DNA of 64,000 bases from Butyribacter intestini. Lineage in GTDB: Bacteria; Bacillota; Clostridia; Lachnospirales; Lachnospiraceae. The DNA lies in assembly GCA_001414325.1 (NCBI GenBank), contig LLKB01000005.1, positions 497,352-561,351 of the forward strand, written 5' to 3'. Each line of letters begins with the position of its first letter. The stretch's first letter is position 1. The notes below the pieces were generated by a model. That model did not search any database. It had not been told where the DNA came from and worked only from the letters and a program-made list of their open reading frames with translations. Made by a program: the position numbers and the translations under genes. This document shows, piece after piece, positions 43,862 through 51,832 of this stretch.

Positions 43862-43916
43862 TTTCTGCACTTATCTTTTGTGCATATTAGAATTTGTTTC
43901 AAGTGTACACCGACAC
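43862..43916 (-). promoter_or_regulatory. 55-bp leader element, copy 2 (LtaS-like gene)
   Basis: Minus strand: GTGTCGGTGTACACTTGAAA, then CAAATT, a GCAC...GTGC mini-hairpin and CAGAAA, ending 12 bases before the ATG. Matches the fucosidase leader at 6632-6686 in order, length and distance to the start codon. Confidence 0.5.
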
Positions 43917-44060
43917 AAATCCTGAGTGTAAAAAAATTTCCACACTCATATCTTAAAAAGTAAATTTTTTCAAACAGATTTTAATATAACACATTACAAG
44001 CATTATTTCAATCTTAATTGTTTTATCGTTTTTTTGCAAAGCAGTTCTTTTTTATTTTAA

Positions 44061-45842
44061 TTATTTAATGTAATTGCTACTATTTAATTGATAATAAAGA
44101 CCTCTTTTTTCCATAAGTTCTCTATGATTTCCTTCCTCGGCAATTCCCTTGTCAGCTATATAAAGTATCCTGTCCGCATTTCTTATCGTCGAAAGCCTAT
44201 GTGCCACTATGAATGCTGTTTTTTCTGACAGTATAACATCAAGTGCTTTCTGTATCATATTTTCAGTTTCCGTATCTATCGAACTTGTCGCTTCGTCAAG
44301 TATTATCACTGACGGATTTTTAAGTATTATCCTCGCAAAGCTGATAAGCTGTTTTTCTCCTGCTGAAAGTCCCTCCCCTCTCTCTTCGAGTTCCTCGTCA
44401 TATCCATGTGGCAGTCTCCCGATAAATTCATCGGCATAAATATATTTTGCGGCTGCTATGCACTCCTCGTCCGTCGCATCAAGTCTGCCGTATCTTATAT
44501 TCTCCATAACAGTCCCTTTAAATATGAAAGGATCCTGCATAAGCACTCCTACTTCCTCTCTAAGTGACTCCAATGTTACTTTTCTTACATCATTTCCATC
44601 TATTTTTACTGAACCTCCGGTCACATCATAAAATCTTGTTATAAGATTTATAATTGTAGTCTTTCCTGCACCCGTCGGTCCTACAAGTGCTATCGTCTCT
44701 CCGGGCTTTACATGGAGGTTCATATTCTCAAGAATATTTATATCATCCTCATATGAAAAAGTCATATTGTCAAAATCAACCTGACCTTTTACATTATCAA
44801 GCGATACATCGCCCTCCTCATCTTTTATCTGCACTTCATAATCAATCGTATCAAACACCTGCTCAAGATTTGAGCTTACCTGTGCCATCTGCTGAATTAT
44901 TATCGCTATCTGTGTGAGTGGTCCGCTGAAAAGTCCCATATAGCTTATAAACGCAACAACCGTACCTGCATCTACCTGGCTGCTTCCATTTAATATAAGA
45001 TAAAGTGCAACTCCGTAAAGACAAAGTGTCCCGATATTCCAGAATATTTCAACAATCGGCGTATTTAAGTTATTTAATTTGACAATTCCCCACCATACAT
45101 TGACACTCTGATTATGCAAATCCTCATAAATCGACTTATTTTTCTCAACTCTGTTATAATTCTTTACTATCTTTTCGCCCATGATAGTCTCGATAAGAAA
45201 AGCTGAACGGTTTGAAAGCTTCGCCCTGTGCCATGCAAATCTCCTTCTTATCTTATATCTCAACAAGAACACAAGAGCCATCATAGGAACTACCGTACAC
45301 ACGACAATAATCGTAAGCTCCGGACTGAGTGAGAGCATAAATATCGTAACAATGACAATCTTTACAAGATAGACAAGAAACATCACGACATAATTCGTAA
45401 AGAAATTTGCAAGGTCATTTATATAATCAGTGACACGCACAACAATCTTTCCGTCAGGTCTGTTGTCAAAATACTCAAAAGGAAGTTCCTGCAATTTATA
45501 AAAAATATCCTTTCTCATATCCGCAATAACACTGTGCCCCATCTGTCCCATCATACGCTGCTGTGCATAAGTAAGCCCTATATCCGTCGCAGCCAGAAAA
45601 ACAAGACCACACACAACATAAAAAAGCTTAGCCATACTTTTTTCAACAACAACATCATTTATAACATATCTAAGCAGCATCGGCGGCAGCAATGCAGTAC
45701 ACGCTGAAACAAGCATAAGCACACAAACAATGATAAATATATGCTTATACGGCATTATATATTTTAAAATCCTGCCAAACTGCTTAATATCAATTTTTTT
45801 ATGAACAACCTCATCCTCAAAATATGTATTCCTCTTAGCCAT
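44061..45842 (-). CDS. ABC exporter half-transporter (second gene of pair)
   Basis: A 593-residue type IV ABC exporter subunit: six membrane segments in the first 330 residues, then an ATPase with Walker A GPTGAGKTT, Q-loop GVLMQDPFIF, signature LSAGEKQL, Walker B VIILDEATSSID and H-loop VAHRLSTIR. The signature LSAGE instead of LSGGQ is common in one subunit of heterodimeric exporters. It is downstream of another half-transporter on the same strand, so they likely form a heterodimer of the LmrCD/BmrCD kind for drugs or lipids. GGAGGAATTT stands before the ATG. Confidence 0.92.
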   Translation of the reverse strand: MAKRNTYFEDEVVHKKIDIKQFGRILKYIMPYKHIFIIVCVLMLVSACTALLPPMLLRYVINDVVVEKSMAKLFYVVCGLVFLAATDIGLTYAQQRMMGQMGHSVIADMRKDIFYKLQELPFEYFDNRPDGKIVVRVTDYINDLANFFTNYVVMFLVYLVKIVIVTIFMLSLSPELTIIVVCTVVPMMALVFLLRYKIRRRFAWHRAKLSNRSAFLIETIMGEKIVKNYNRVEKNKSIYEDLHNQSVNVWWGIVKLNNLNTPIVEIFWNIGTLCLYGVALYLILNGSSQVDAGTVVAFISYMGLFSGPLTQIAIIIQQMAQVSSNLEQVFDTIDYEVQIKDEEGDVSLDNVKGQVDFDNMTFSYEDDINILENMNLHVKPGETIALVGPTGAGKTTIINLITRFYDVTGGSVKIDGNDVRKVTLESLREEVGVLMQDPFIFKGTVMENIRYGRLDATDEECIAAAKYIYADEFIGRLPHGYDEELEERGEGLSAGEKQLISFARIILKNPSVIILDEATSSIDTETENMIQKALDVILSEKTAFIVAHRLSTIRNADRILYIADKGIAEEGNHRELMEKRGLYYQLNSSNYIK

Positions 45843-45887
45843 TAAATTCCTCCGTTATAATCAAATCCCAACTAATTTCTCAAAAAT

Positions 45888-45941
45888 ATTTGCGAAACTT
45901 TCAATATACTAACTTCTTAGCAAATCATAAGTTTCGCATAT
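45888..45941. repeat. Short GCGAAACT-family hairpin between the ABC genes
   Basis: ATTTGCGAAACTT at the left and AAGTTTCGCATAT at the right, 54 bases in all. It is the smallest member of the family seen here, with only the ends kept. It could partly end transcription between the two exporter genes. Confidence 0.6.
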
Positions 45942-45944
45942 CAT

Positions 45945-47732
45945 TTATGCCACCGTCTGCTTTGCCATCTGCGTCTTATACACACCAGCAAAATGTCCGT
46001 CAAGCTCCATCAGTTCATCAAAGGTGCCCCTCTCAACAATTTTTCCATTGCTGAGATAAATTATCTCGTCACAATCGACAACGGATGACATTTTGTGTGC
46101 CGCTATAAGAATAGTTCTTTCCTTATAATATGTCCTCAAATTTTCAAGAAGTTTTCTTTCTGTCTCTGCATCAAGTGCACTTGTTGAATCATCAAATACA
46201 AATACCGGTGCATCCTTTAGCATTGCCCTGGCAATAGAAACCCTCTGTTTCTGACCTCCTGAAAGACCAAATCCTTTTTCACCTACTATCGTCTGATAGC
46301 CGTCAGAAAGTTCATTTATAAAATCATCTGCCATTGCTCTTTTTGCACATTCCCTCACCCTGCTCTCATCAACATCAGGGTTTGCAAATGCAATATTACT
46401 GTCAATGGTATTTGAAAATAAGAATGCATCCTGAAAAACATATGAGATTTTTTCCCTAAGCTCCGCTGTTTTATACTCCTTGACATTTGTTCCGTTCATT
46501 TTTATCTGACCGTCATTTACATCATTTATCCTTACTATTGATTTTAATAAAATACTCTTTCCGCTTCCCGTTGCTCCGACAATACCGACCTTTTTGCCAT
46601 AAGGAATCGAAAGATTTATATTGTCAAGAACCTTTTTCCCGCCAAGTTCCAATGTAACATTTTCAAACTCTATATCAGGCTTATCTATATCTTTTGCAGT
46701 TTTTTTGCCATCCTTAATCTTTGTCTTACAATCCATAAACCTCATTATCTTATCCCCTGCAACAATCTGCTGCTGCATCTGAAAGAGAAGATTGTTTATC
46801 TGTGATACATGATCCATTATTTTCATGACATAACCTGACGCTGCAACCAAAAATCCTACAAGCATCTCACCCTTTATAACAAGCAATGCACATAATGCGA
46901 TAGTTCCAATATAAGCAACCTGTTTTATCGAACTAAATATAACCTCAAAACCTGCCGAAAGTTTAACCTGATTTATATATGACTGTTTCATGTTCATATT
47001 TGATTTATCAAACTTCTCTTTTTCCCTTCCCTCATTTGTAAATGACCTTACAAGACGGACAGCCTCTATATTTTCCTGAACTGTAAGATTCATATTACTG
47101 TTGCTGGTTCTTATGGCTCTGTAATTTTTCTGAGCCTTTTTCCTAAATTTCAAAAGTGCCACAACAAAAAATGGTGCAAGTATAACCGGAATTATAAGCA
47201 GTGTGATATTTATCGATGTAAGCAATATTATACACGCACCAAACACAAACATACTGTCAAACATTCCCGGAATAATTCTTCCAAACAGGTCTTTCATCAT
47301 AATCGTGTCAGTATGAAGCGTAGTTAAAAGTTCACCCGTGTTGTACTCAGATACAGTCTGGCTGTCAAGTTCCATCAGCTTATCAAAAGTTACAATTCGT
47401 AAATCCGTCTCAAACTTCAACGCATACTTTTCAAACATTGTGTTTTTGATATATATAAAAACAAGTCTGAAAACAAGAAGTCCGACAAACACCATCGCAA
47501 TATTAAAAAACAATTCAAAACTGTGCCTTTTTCCGTAATCTCCATCAATCAAAAATGCAAAAACTCCACTCGCCTTATTGTCGTTATCCATAATAACAAA
47601 ATCAACAAAAAGCTCCGACACAAACGGAATCAGCAAATCCGCAATAATTGCAAGAAAACTCACAAATTGCAGGACAACCGCCGCCACTATGTACTTTTTC
47701 CAGTATTTAAAACCAAATTTTATCGCATCCAT
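45945..47732 (-). CDS. ABC exporter half-transporter (first gene of pair)
   Basis: A 595-residue exporter subunit with six membrane segments (about 15-320) and an ATPase with Walker A GATGSGKSILL, Q-loop YVFQDAFLFS, signature LSGGQKQRVSIARAML and H-loop AAHKMSSV. After Walker B the sequence is VFVFDDSTSALD: the usual catalytic Glu is replaced by Asp or Ser (DDSTSALD versus DEATSALD), the sign of a degenerate ATP site in heterodimeric exporters. That fits pairing with the gene at 44061, which has DEATSS. Start ATG 47732 with AAAGGA. Cargo unknown. Confidence 0.92.
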   Translation of the reverse strand: MDAIKFGFKYWKKYIVAAVVLQFVSFLAIIADLLIPFVSELFVDFVIMDNDNKASGVFAFLIDGDYGKRHSFELFFNIAMVFVGLLVFRLVFIYIKNTMFEKYALKFETDLRIVTFDKLMELDSQTVSEYNTGELLTTLHTDTIMMKDLFGRIIPGMFDSMFVFGACIILLTSINITLLIIPVILAPFFVVALLKFRKKAQKNYRAIRTSNSNMNLTVQENIEAVRLVRSFTNEGREKEKFDKSNMNMKQSYINQVKLSAGFEVIFSSIKQVAYIGTIALCALLVIKGEMLVGFLVAASGYVMKIMDHVSQINNLLFQMQQQIVAGDKIMRFMDCKTKIKDGKKTAKDIDKPDIEFENVTLELGGKKVLDNINLSIPYGKKVGIVGATGSGKSILLKSIVRINDVNDGQIKMNGTNVKEYKTAELREKISYVFQDAFLFSNTIDSNIAFANPDVDESRVRECAKRAMADDFINELSDGYQTIVGEKGFGLSGGQKQRVSIARAMLKDAPVFVFDDSTSALDAETERKLLENLRTYYKERTILIAAHKMSSVVDCDEIIYLSNGKIVERGTFDELMELDGHFAGVYKTQMAKQTVA

Positions 47733-47865
47733 TCTTAATCCTTTCCTTATTTCATTTCTATTTAATGATAAGATAAATTTTTATATTTTTTTTCGTGTGC
47801 GTACACGATTTTAATCTTATATAAAGAGGGTAAATCACTACCCTCCTTATATTCTTAATTATATT

Positions 47866-48190
47866 TAGGTATTTGCGAAACTATCATAAATCTTGATTAA
47901 ATTGTGCAGATATAACAAATAGTGTTAGTCGGCATTTTTGTACACACAAATGAATGCAATTTTCTAAGTAAAAATAATGTATGCTTGCATACAATTATTT
48001 TTGCTGAAAATTATATGAGTGAAACGAACAGCGAGAAAATTTTATTTTCGAGCTATAGCATTCATTTTTATATCAGCGTTTTTTGCTGATTTATGTACTG
48101 CTACGAACGACAACATAGCGAAAGCGTGCCGACGATATTATTTGTTATATCTGTGCAATTGATACAACATATAGTTAGTTTCGCAAATCC
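47866..48190. repeat. Inverted-repeat element, GCGAAACT family, copy B (325 bp) with a nested element
   Basis: The inverse of copy A (18130-18342): TAGGTATTTGCGAAACT, then ATCATAAATCTTGATTAAAT at the left, and ATATAGTTAGTTTCGCAAAT at the right, nearly identical to A over about 190 bases. The centre of A is replaced by the 120-bp element at 47948-48067. It fills the gap between the LacI gene and the exporter pair. Confidence 0.85.
47948..48067. mobile_element. 120-bp nested inverted-repeat element inside copy B
   Basis: The ends AAATGAATGC / GCATTCATTT are a perfect 10-bp inverted repeat. Inside is a strong hairpin centred on GTATGCTTGCATAC with AATTATTTT-type arms, and AATTTTC/GAAAATT pairs. 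Copy A lacks it, so it looks like a later insertion into a copy of the A/B family. Confidence 0.65.
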
Positions 48191-48198
48191 CAACATCC

Positions 48199-49191
48199 TT
48201 AAAGTGTTTCACCCTCAACAATATTGTAACCAACAACGCAGTCCTTTATATCTTTCTCACCATTTATCATCCTGATAAGATTCATTGTCGCCTTTCGTCC
48301 CGTTGTCTTTATATTACAGTCAACCGATGTAAGTCTCGGTGAAATATTGTCAAGTATTGCAATATTATCAAAACCTATAATACCAACATCCTCCGGCACT
48401 CTGATATTATTTTCCCTAAACATCGTCATAAGTCTGACCGCCGGGGTGTCATTACGGCAAATGAAGACCTTTTTCATACCGTCTTTTCTTTTTGCTATCC
48501 CAACAAGCTGTCTTTCATCCATATCTTCAAGGATTTCACCATCGCCGAGCATCTCCTCTTTCAGTCCCTCAAGATAACCAATACGACGCTGTTCAATAGA
48601 AAAAACATTGATGCCGCCTGATTTCATCTTTTCAAAATGCGGGTCGATATATATCATTTCGTTATATCCTTTTTGTGCAAGAAAAGAAACTACATTTCTC
48701 ATAATCTGACGGCAGTCAACATCAACATGGACAAAATCACACTCTATCCTGTTATATATGGTAACTATAGGAATCCCAAGTTTCTTTAAAAAAGAACTAA
48801 ACTCCACGCCCTTGCCAAGTGGAAAAAGTATGATACCGTCAACACGGCGTTCTGCCATATACTTTATAGCTTCCATCTCTTTTTCAGGGTCATTGTGAGA
48901 CAATGCAAGATTTACAAAATAACCATGCTCCCTCGCCGTCTGCTCTATGCTTTCAACAAGAAGTGCAAAAAAGTTGTTGCTAAGGTCAACCGAAACAATC
49001 CCTATGGTTTTTGTACTTCCGATTGCAAGACTTTTAGCAAGATGATTTGGTCTGTAATCCATCTGCTCTGCCATTTCAAGTATGTGCTGCTTAGTGCTCT
49101 CCCTGATGCCGCTCCTGTTATTGACCGCCCTGTCAACCGTTCCCTCGGAAACACCGCAGGCCTTTGCAAGTTCCTTAATTGTACATGAAAT
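48199..49191 (-). CDS. LacI-family regulator, probable ATT start
   Basis: A LacI/GalR regulator of about 330 residues: N-terminal helix-turn-helix (TIKELAKACGVSEGTVDRAVNNRSGI), hinge RPNHLAKSLA, and a periplasmic-binding-like sensor domain (IGIVSVDLSNNFFALLVESI), sugar ligand unknown. Start: the only NTG upstream is GTG 49200, but that lies inside the ribosome site AGAGGTGAT. The codon six bases after that site is ATT (49191), which gives ISCTIKELAK, the normal length before the DNA-binding helix. So initiation at ATT is the best reading. A short repeat element (49221-49307) occupies its promoter region. Targets may be the exporters or itself. Confidence 0.82.
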   Translation of the reverse strand: MSCTIKELAKACGVSEGTVDRAVNNRSGIRESTKQHILEMAEQMDYRPNHLAKSLAIGSTKTIGIVSVDLSNNFFALLVESIEQTAREHGYFVNLALSHNDPEKEMEAIKYMAERRVDGIILFPLGKGVEFSSFLKKLGIPIVTIYNRIECDFVHVDVDCRQIMRNVVSFLAQKGYNEMIYIDPHFEKMKSGGINVFSIEQRRIGYLEGLKEEMLGDGEILEDMDERQLVGIAKRKDGMKKVFICRNDTPAVRLMTMFRENNIRVPEDVGIIGFDNIAILDNISPRLTSVDCNIKTTGRKATMNLIRMINGEKDIKDCVVGYNIVEGETL

Positions 49192-49220
49192 ATATATCAC
49201 CTCTTTTAATTGCTTATCGA

Positions 49221-49307
49221 AGTATTTGCGAAACTACTGTTATGTTGTGTTAATTGCTATGATATAACAAATAATTTAATTACAGCTAAAGGTCGTTTCG
49301 CAAATAT
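49221..49307. repeat. Short GCGAAACT-family element (87 bp) upstream of the LacI gene
   Basis: AGTATTTGCGAAACTA and the inverse CGTTTCGCAAATATA at the ends; between them TATGTTGTGTTAATTG and ATATAACAAATAAT match the left arm of copies A and B. It appears to be an internal-deletion form, 30 bases from the LacI start codon, so it must carry or displace that promoter. Confidence 0.75.
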
Positions 49308-49384
49308 AACTTTCTATCCATAAACAATATAATTTCAAATTTCCGTGTGCGTACACGATTTTTAGATATAATACCACCTTTGTT

Positions 49385-50026
49385 TTATCTTTTCAAGTCA
49401 TTTTTTAGCTTCTTTTTTCTAAAGTGTGATGCCGTTTTACAGAATACTACCGCCACCAGTGTGCTTATTCCCGTAGCTATCAGTCCCGGTACAACAATAC
49501 CTACAGGATTTACGCTTCCGTACTGACTCCTGTAGGCTATTATGTTTACGGGTATTAACTGTAGTGATGATATGTTTATTACAAGAAATGTACACATTTC
49601 ATTGCTGGCACGCATCTTTATCTTACTTATATCTTTATGAGCTTTTTTTATTCTTGCTCTCTCAATCTCTGCCATCTCTTTGATTGCCTTAAGTCCCATT
49701 GGTGTTGCCGCCCAGCCTAGTCCAAGCATATTTGCAACCATATTGGCAGTTATGTATTCATTGACAACATGGTTTCTGTCAATATCAGGAAACAGAAAAT
49801 GAACGACAGGTGATAAAAATTTTGTCATTCTATCCATAAGACCTGCCTGCCTTGCAACTTCCATAATCCCACACCACATTGCCATTACCCCAAGCATTGT
49901 TATTGATAATGAAACTGCTTCGCCCGCACTCTCTATTATAACATCAGACAAAGCCTGTGCTTTTCCGTTTGCAAGACCGTATGATATTCCCCCAAGAATC
50001 ATAAATGCCCATATATAATTAAGCAT
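49385..50026 (-). CDS. spmA: SpmA-like nucleoside-recognition (Gate-domain) membrane protein
   Basis: A 213-residue membrane protein of the spore maturation protein A family: MLNYIWAFMILGGISYGLANGK, AMWCGIMEVARQAGL, the conserved ANMVANMLGLGWAATPMGLKAM-type segment near 95-115 and SNEMCTFLVINISSLQLIP. In Bacillus and Clostridium SpmA works with SpmB in spore-core dehydration. Here the gene downstream is the LacI regulator and the one upstream is across a 400-base gap, so spmB is not adjacent. GGAGG before ATG. Family clear, sporulation role inferred. Confidence 0.88.
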   Translation of the reverse strand: MLNYIWAFMILGGISYGLANGKAQALSDVIIESAGEAVSLSITMLGVMAMWCGIMEVARQAGLMDRMTKFLSPVVHFLFPDIDRNHVVNEYITANMVANMLGLGWAATPMGLKAIKEMAEIERARIKKAHKDISKIKMRASNEMCTFLVINISSLQLIPVNIIAYRSQYGSVNPVGIVVPGLIATGISTLVAVVFCKTASHFRKKKLKNDLKR

Positions 50027-50439
50027 ACTTTTCCTCCAAGATTTTTTTCATTATCCCATAGTTTTGATGTTGGGGTCAAAAGGTATTTTGCCCCTTGCAT
50101 CATAATTTTATAATTACATGAATTTCAACATTGCTGTACAAACTTGAATTTCGCAGCATTTTCTCCTGGCTGTTAAGCAGATATTCGCAATTTTCGCTGC
50201 CACCTGCTCATAACACCGTGCTTTTATTTCATATAAATAATATTCATTTTTCAGCTATATATGCACATTTTTATGATTTTCTGCCCGGCTTTATAACATT
50301 TTCTCTTATAATCTCACAATTACGGCTTTCCTGCATATAAATAATATTTTGCATTTTCGCAATGGTGAGTTTTCTTTCCCTGCCAAAATAACTTTTATTC
50401 TTTTAGATTTTCACTACTTTCCCACTTACTGCCAACCGC
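50027..50439. other. Gap of 413 bases upstream of spmA, possibly decayed sequence
   Basis: Holds the second, imperfect palindrome (50066-50101) and a repeated CATATAAATAATATT (about 50228 and 50335). TTCGCA-type pieces recur several times (50155, 50187, 50356). Short plus-strand frames run through it, but none has a ribosome site or a recognisable product. I see no RNA gene. Confidence 0.35.
50066..50101. repeat. 36-bp palindrome, copy 2 (inverted, decayed)
   Basis: GATGTTGGGGTCAAAA, loop GGTA, TTTTGCCCCTTGCATC. The left arm and loop equal the reverse complement of the unit at 32601-32636; the right arm has several changes, so the stem is weaker. It lies 40 bases upstream of spmA. Confidence 0.6.
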
Positions 50440-51198
50440 TTACTTATTCTTCTTTATCCTGTGCGGACACACAACAAAGCATCTGCCACAGCTTATACAT
50501 TCTCCGTCCCTTATATCTGCTTCATCATATTTCAAATGAACGGGGCATCTGTTTGTACAGGCACTACAACGTTCAAAGCACTGCTGCCCTTTCTTCTTTA
50601 CATGAAATATCGGAAGTTTTGGAAGTAGTGAAAACACTGCTCCAAGAGGGCAGAGAAACTGACAGAAAAATCTTTCCTTAAGCATCATTCCGACTACTAT
50701 CAGTAATAACAGCACAACTCCGGTAATGTATGCACCAAGTTTAAAGTTTCTGCTCGTTATAAGAGAAAATACCGTCCACGGACTGTATTTTGTAACATAT
50801 TCCCCTTTTCCCAAAAAGCAAAATCCAATGACACAAATCAGCACGATATATTTTAATTTTTGCAAGTAAACCTGCCATTTTGACGGTATGACAGGTAATT
50901 TTCTCCCCGTCTTTTTCTGAATAAATTCTGAGAGCATATAAAACCAGTCTCCAACAGCACCGAATGAACAGACAAATCCACAAAATATCCTCCCAAATAT
51001 AATCGTGACAGCACATAATATCAACAGTTTTATCACGAAATCAGATAATATGAGATTTTCGCCTTTTCCTATCAGTGCCACCGCTTCTTTCACACCTGCA
51101 AATGCCTGTGAGAAAAGTGACGGCATAAATATAAAAAATATTATCTGGACTATCACCCTGAAAATCTTTAAAGTCCTTATTTTTTCTTTAACATTCAT
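50440..51198 (-). CDS. NapH-like polyferredoxin membrane protein
   Basis: A 252-residue protein with four to five membrane segments (about 15-33, 52-70, 117-132, 156-172) and iron-sulfur sites. It has paired membrane CxxxC motifs, FCGFVC (Cys73/77) and FCQFLCP (Cys179/183), as in NapH/NosR/RnfH-type proteins. The C-terminal ferredoxin has C207-x3-C211-x2-C214-x3-CP and C234ISCGRCFVVCP. Such proteins pass electrons from the cytoplasm or quinone to extracytoplasmic flavoproteins. The two FMN-binding genes directly upstream on the same strand fit this. The final cluster lacks a partner domain, so the electron donor is unknown. The ribosome site is weak. Confidence 0.82.
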   Translation of the reverse strand: MNVKEKIRTLKIFRVIVQIIFFIFMPSLFSQAFAGVKEAVALIGKGENLILSDFVIKLLILCAVTIIFGRIFCGFVCSFGAVGDWFYMLSEFIQKKTGRKLPVIPSKWQVYLQKLKYIVLICVIGFCFLGKGEYVTKYSPWTVFSLITSRNFKLGAYITGVVLLLLIVVGMMLKERFFCQFLCPLGAVFSLLPKLPIFHVKKKGQQCFERCSACTNRCPVHLKYDEADIRDGECISCGRCFVVCPHRIKKNK

Positions 51199-51282
51199 TA
51201 TTTCTAAACTTTTACCTTTCCGTAAATTTTTCTTTTTGTAACATTTCAGTTCTAATTAAGCTTTAATTCGTGAATATAAAGT

Positions 51283-51732
51283 TTAAAAAGCTGAATCATT
51301 ACTTTTTTTCTTTCCGTTTTTTATAGCATCTTTCATCGCACTTATTATCCCATTTGACGACAATGTTGCTCCCGATACCGTATCAACATCAACCAACTGT
51401 TTATCAATGACATCATCAAGTATTTTTTTTGCCGACTCAAGATAATCTTTCGTCTCGTTTTCAGCCGATAATATCTCTACTTTTTCAAGCTTATTATCCT
51501 TTACGGTAAGACGGACTTTTATCTCTCCGCCAAATCCGTCACCGCTGCCCTCATAAATACCGTCATCAGCAAAATAAATGTTATTACCACTATCACTTAC
51601 AACTTCTTTTTTATCTGTTTTTTCGGCTATTGCTTTTTTCTCCTCACCGACTTTGTGCACATTGATGCAGTATAAAGCTAGTATTCCTGCAACAATCAAC
51701 AGATTAACGCTTTTTATAATAAAAACTCTCAT
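51283..51732 (-). CDS. FMN-binding protein, single domain, membrane-anchored
   Basis: A 149-residue protein: N-terminal anchor (about 7-25) and one FMN-binding domain (about 55-140). The flavinylation motif D117-TVSGAT-L is intact; in this family ApbE attaches FMN to the last Thr (Thr123). The surface location follows from the anchor. It lies between the NapH-like gene (84 bases) and the three-domain gene (100 bases), all same strand. No apbE gene is in the window, so the enzyme must be elsewhere. Its likely role is one flavin step in electron transfer across the membrane. Confidence 0.85.
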   Translation of the reverse strand: MRVFIIKSVNLLIVAGILALYCINVHKVGEEKKAIAEKTDKKEVVSDSGNNIYFADDGIYEGSGDGFGGEIKVRLTVKDNKLEKVEILSAENETKDYLESAKKILDDVIDKQLVDVDTVSGATLSSNGIISAMKDAIKNGKKKSNDSAF

Positions 51733-51832
51733 CAGTTTACCGCCTTTTTATTTATCAAACTTTTTCTAAATATCCGTCTTTTTACCTTTCCGCCCAATCT
51801 ATACCTGTATTGCTATTGCATTTTTACAACAG

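Noticed and set aside
50131..50681. Two plus-strand frames of 69 and 110 codons near the NapH-like gene
   Set aside because: No ribosome site, no recognisable domain, and the second runs antisense into a clear iron-sulfur protein gene.
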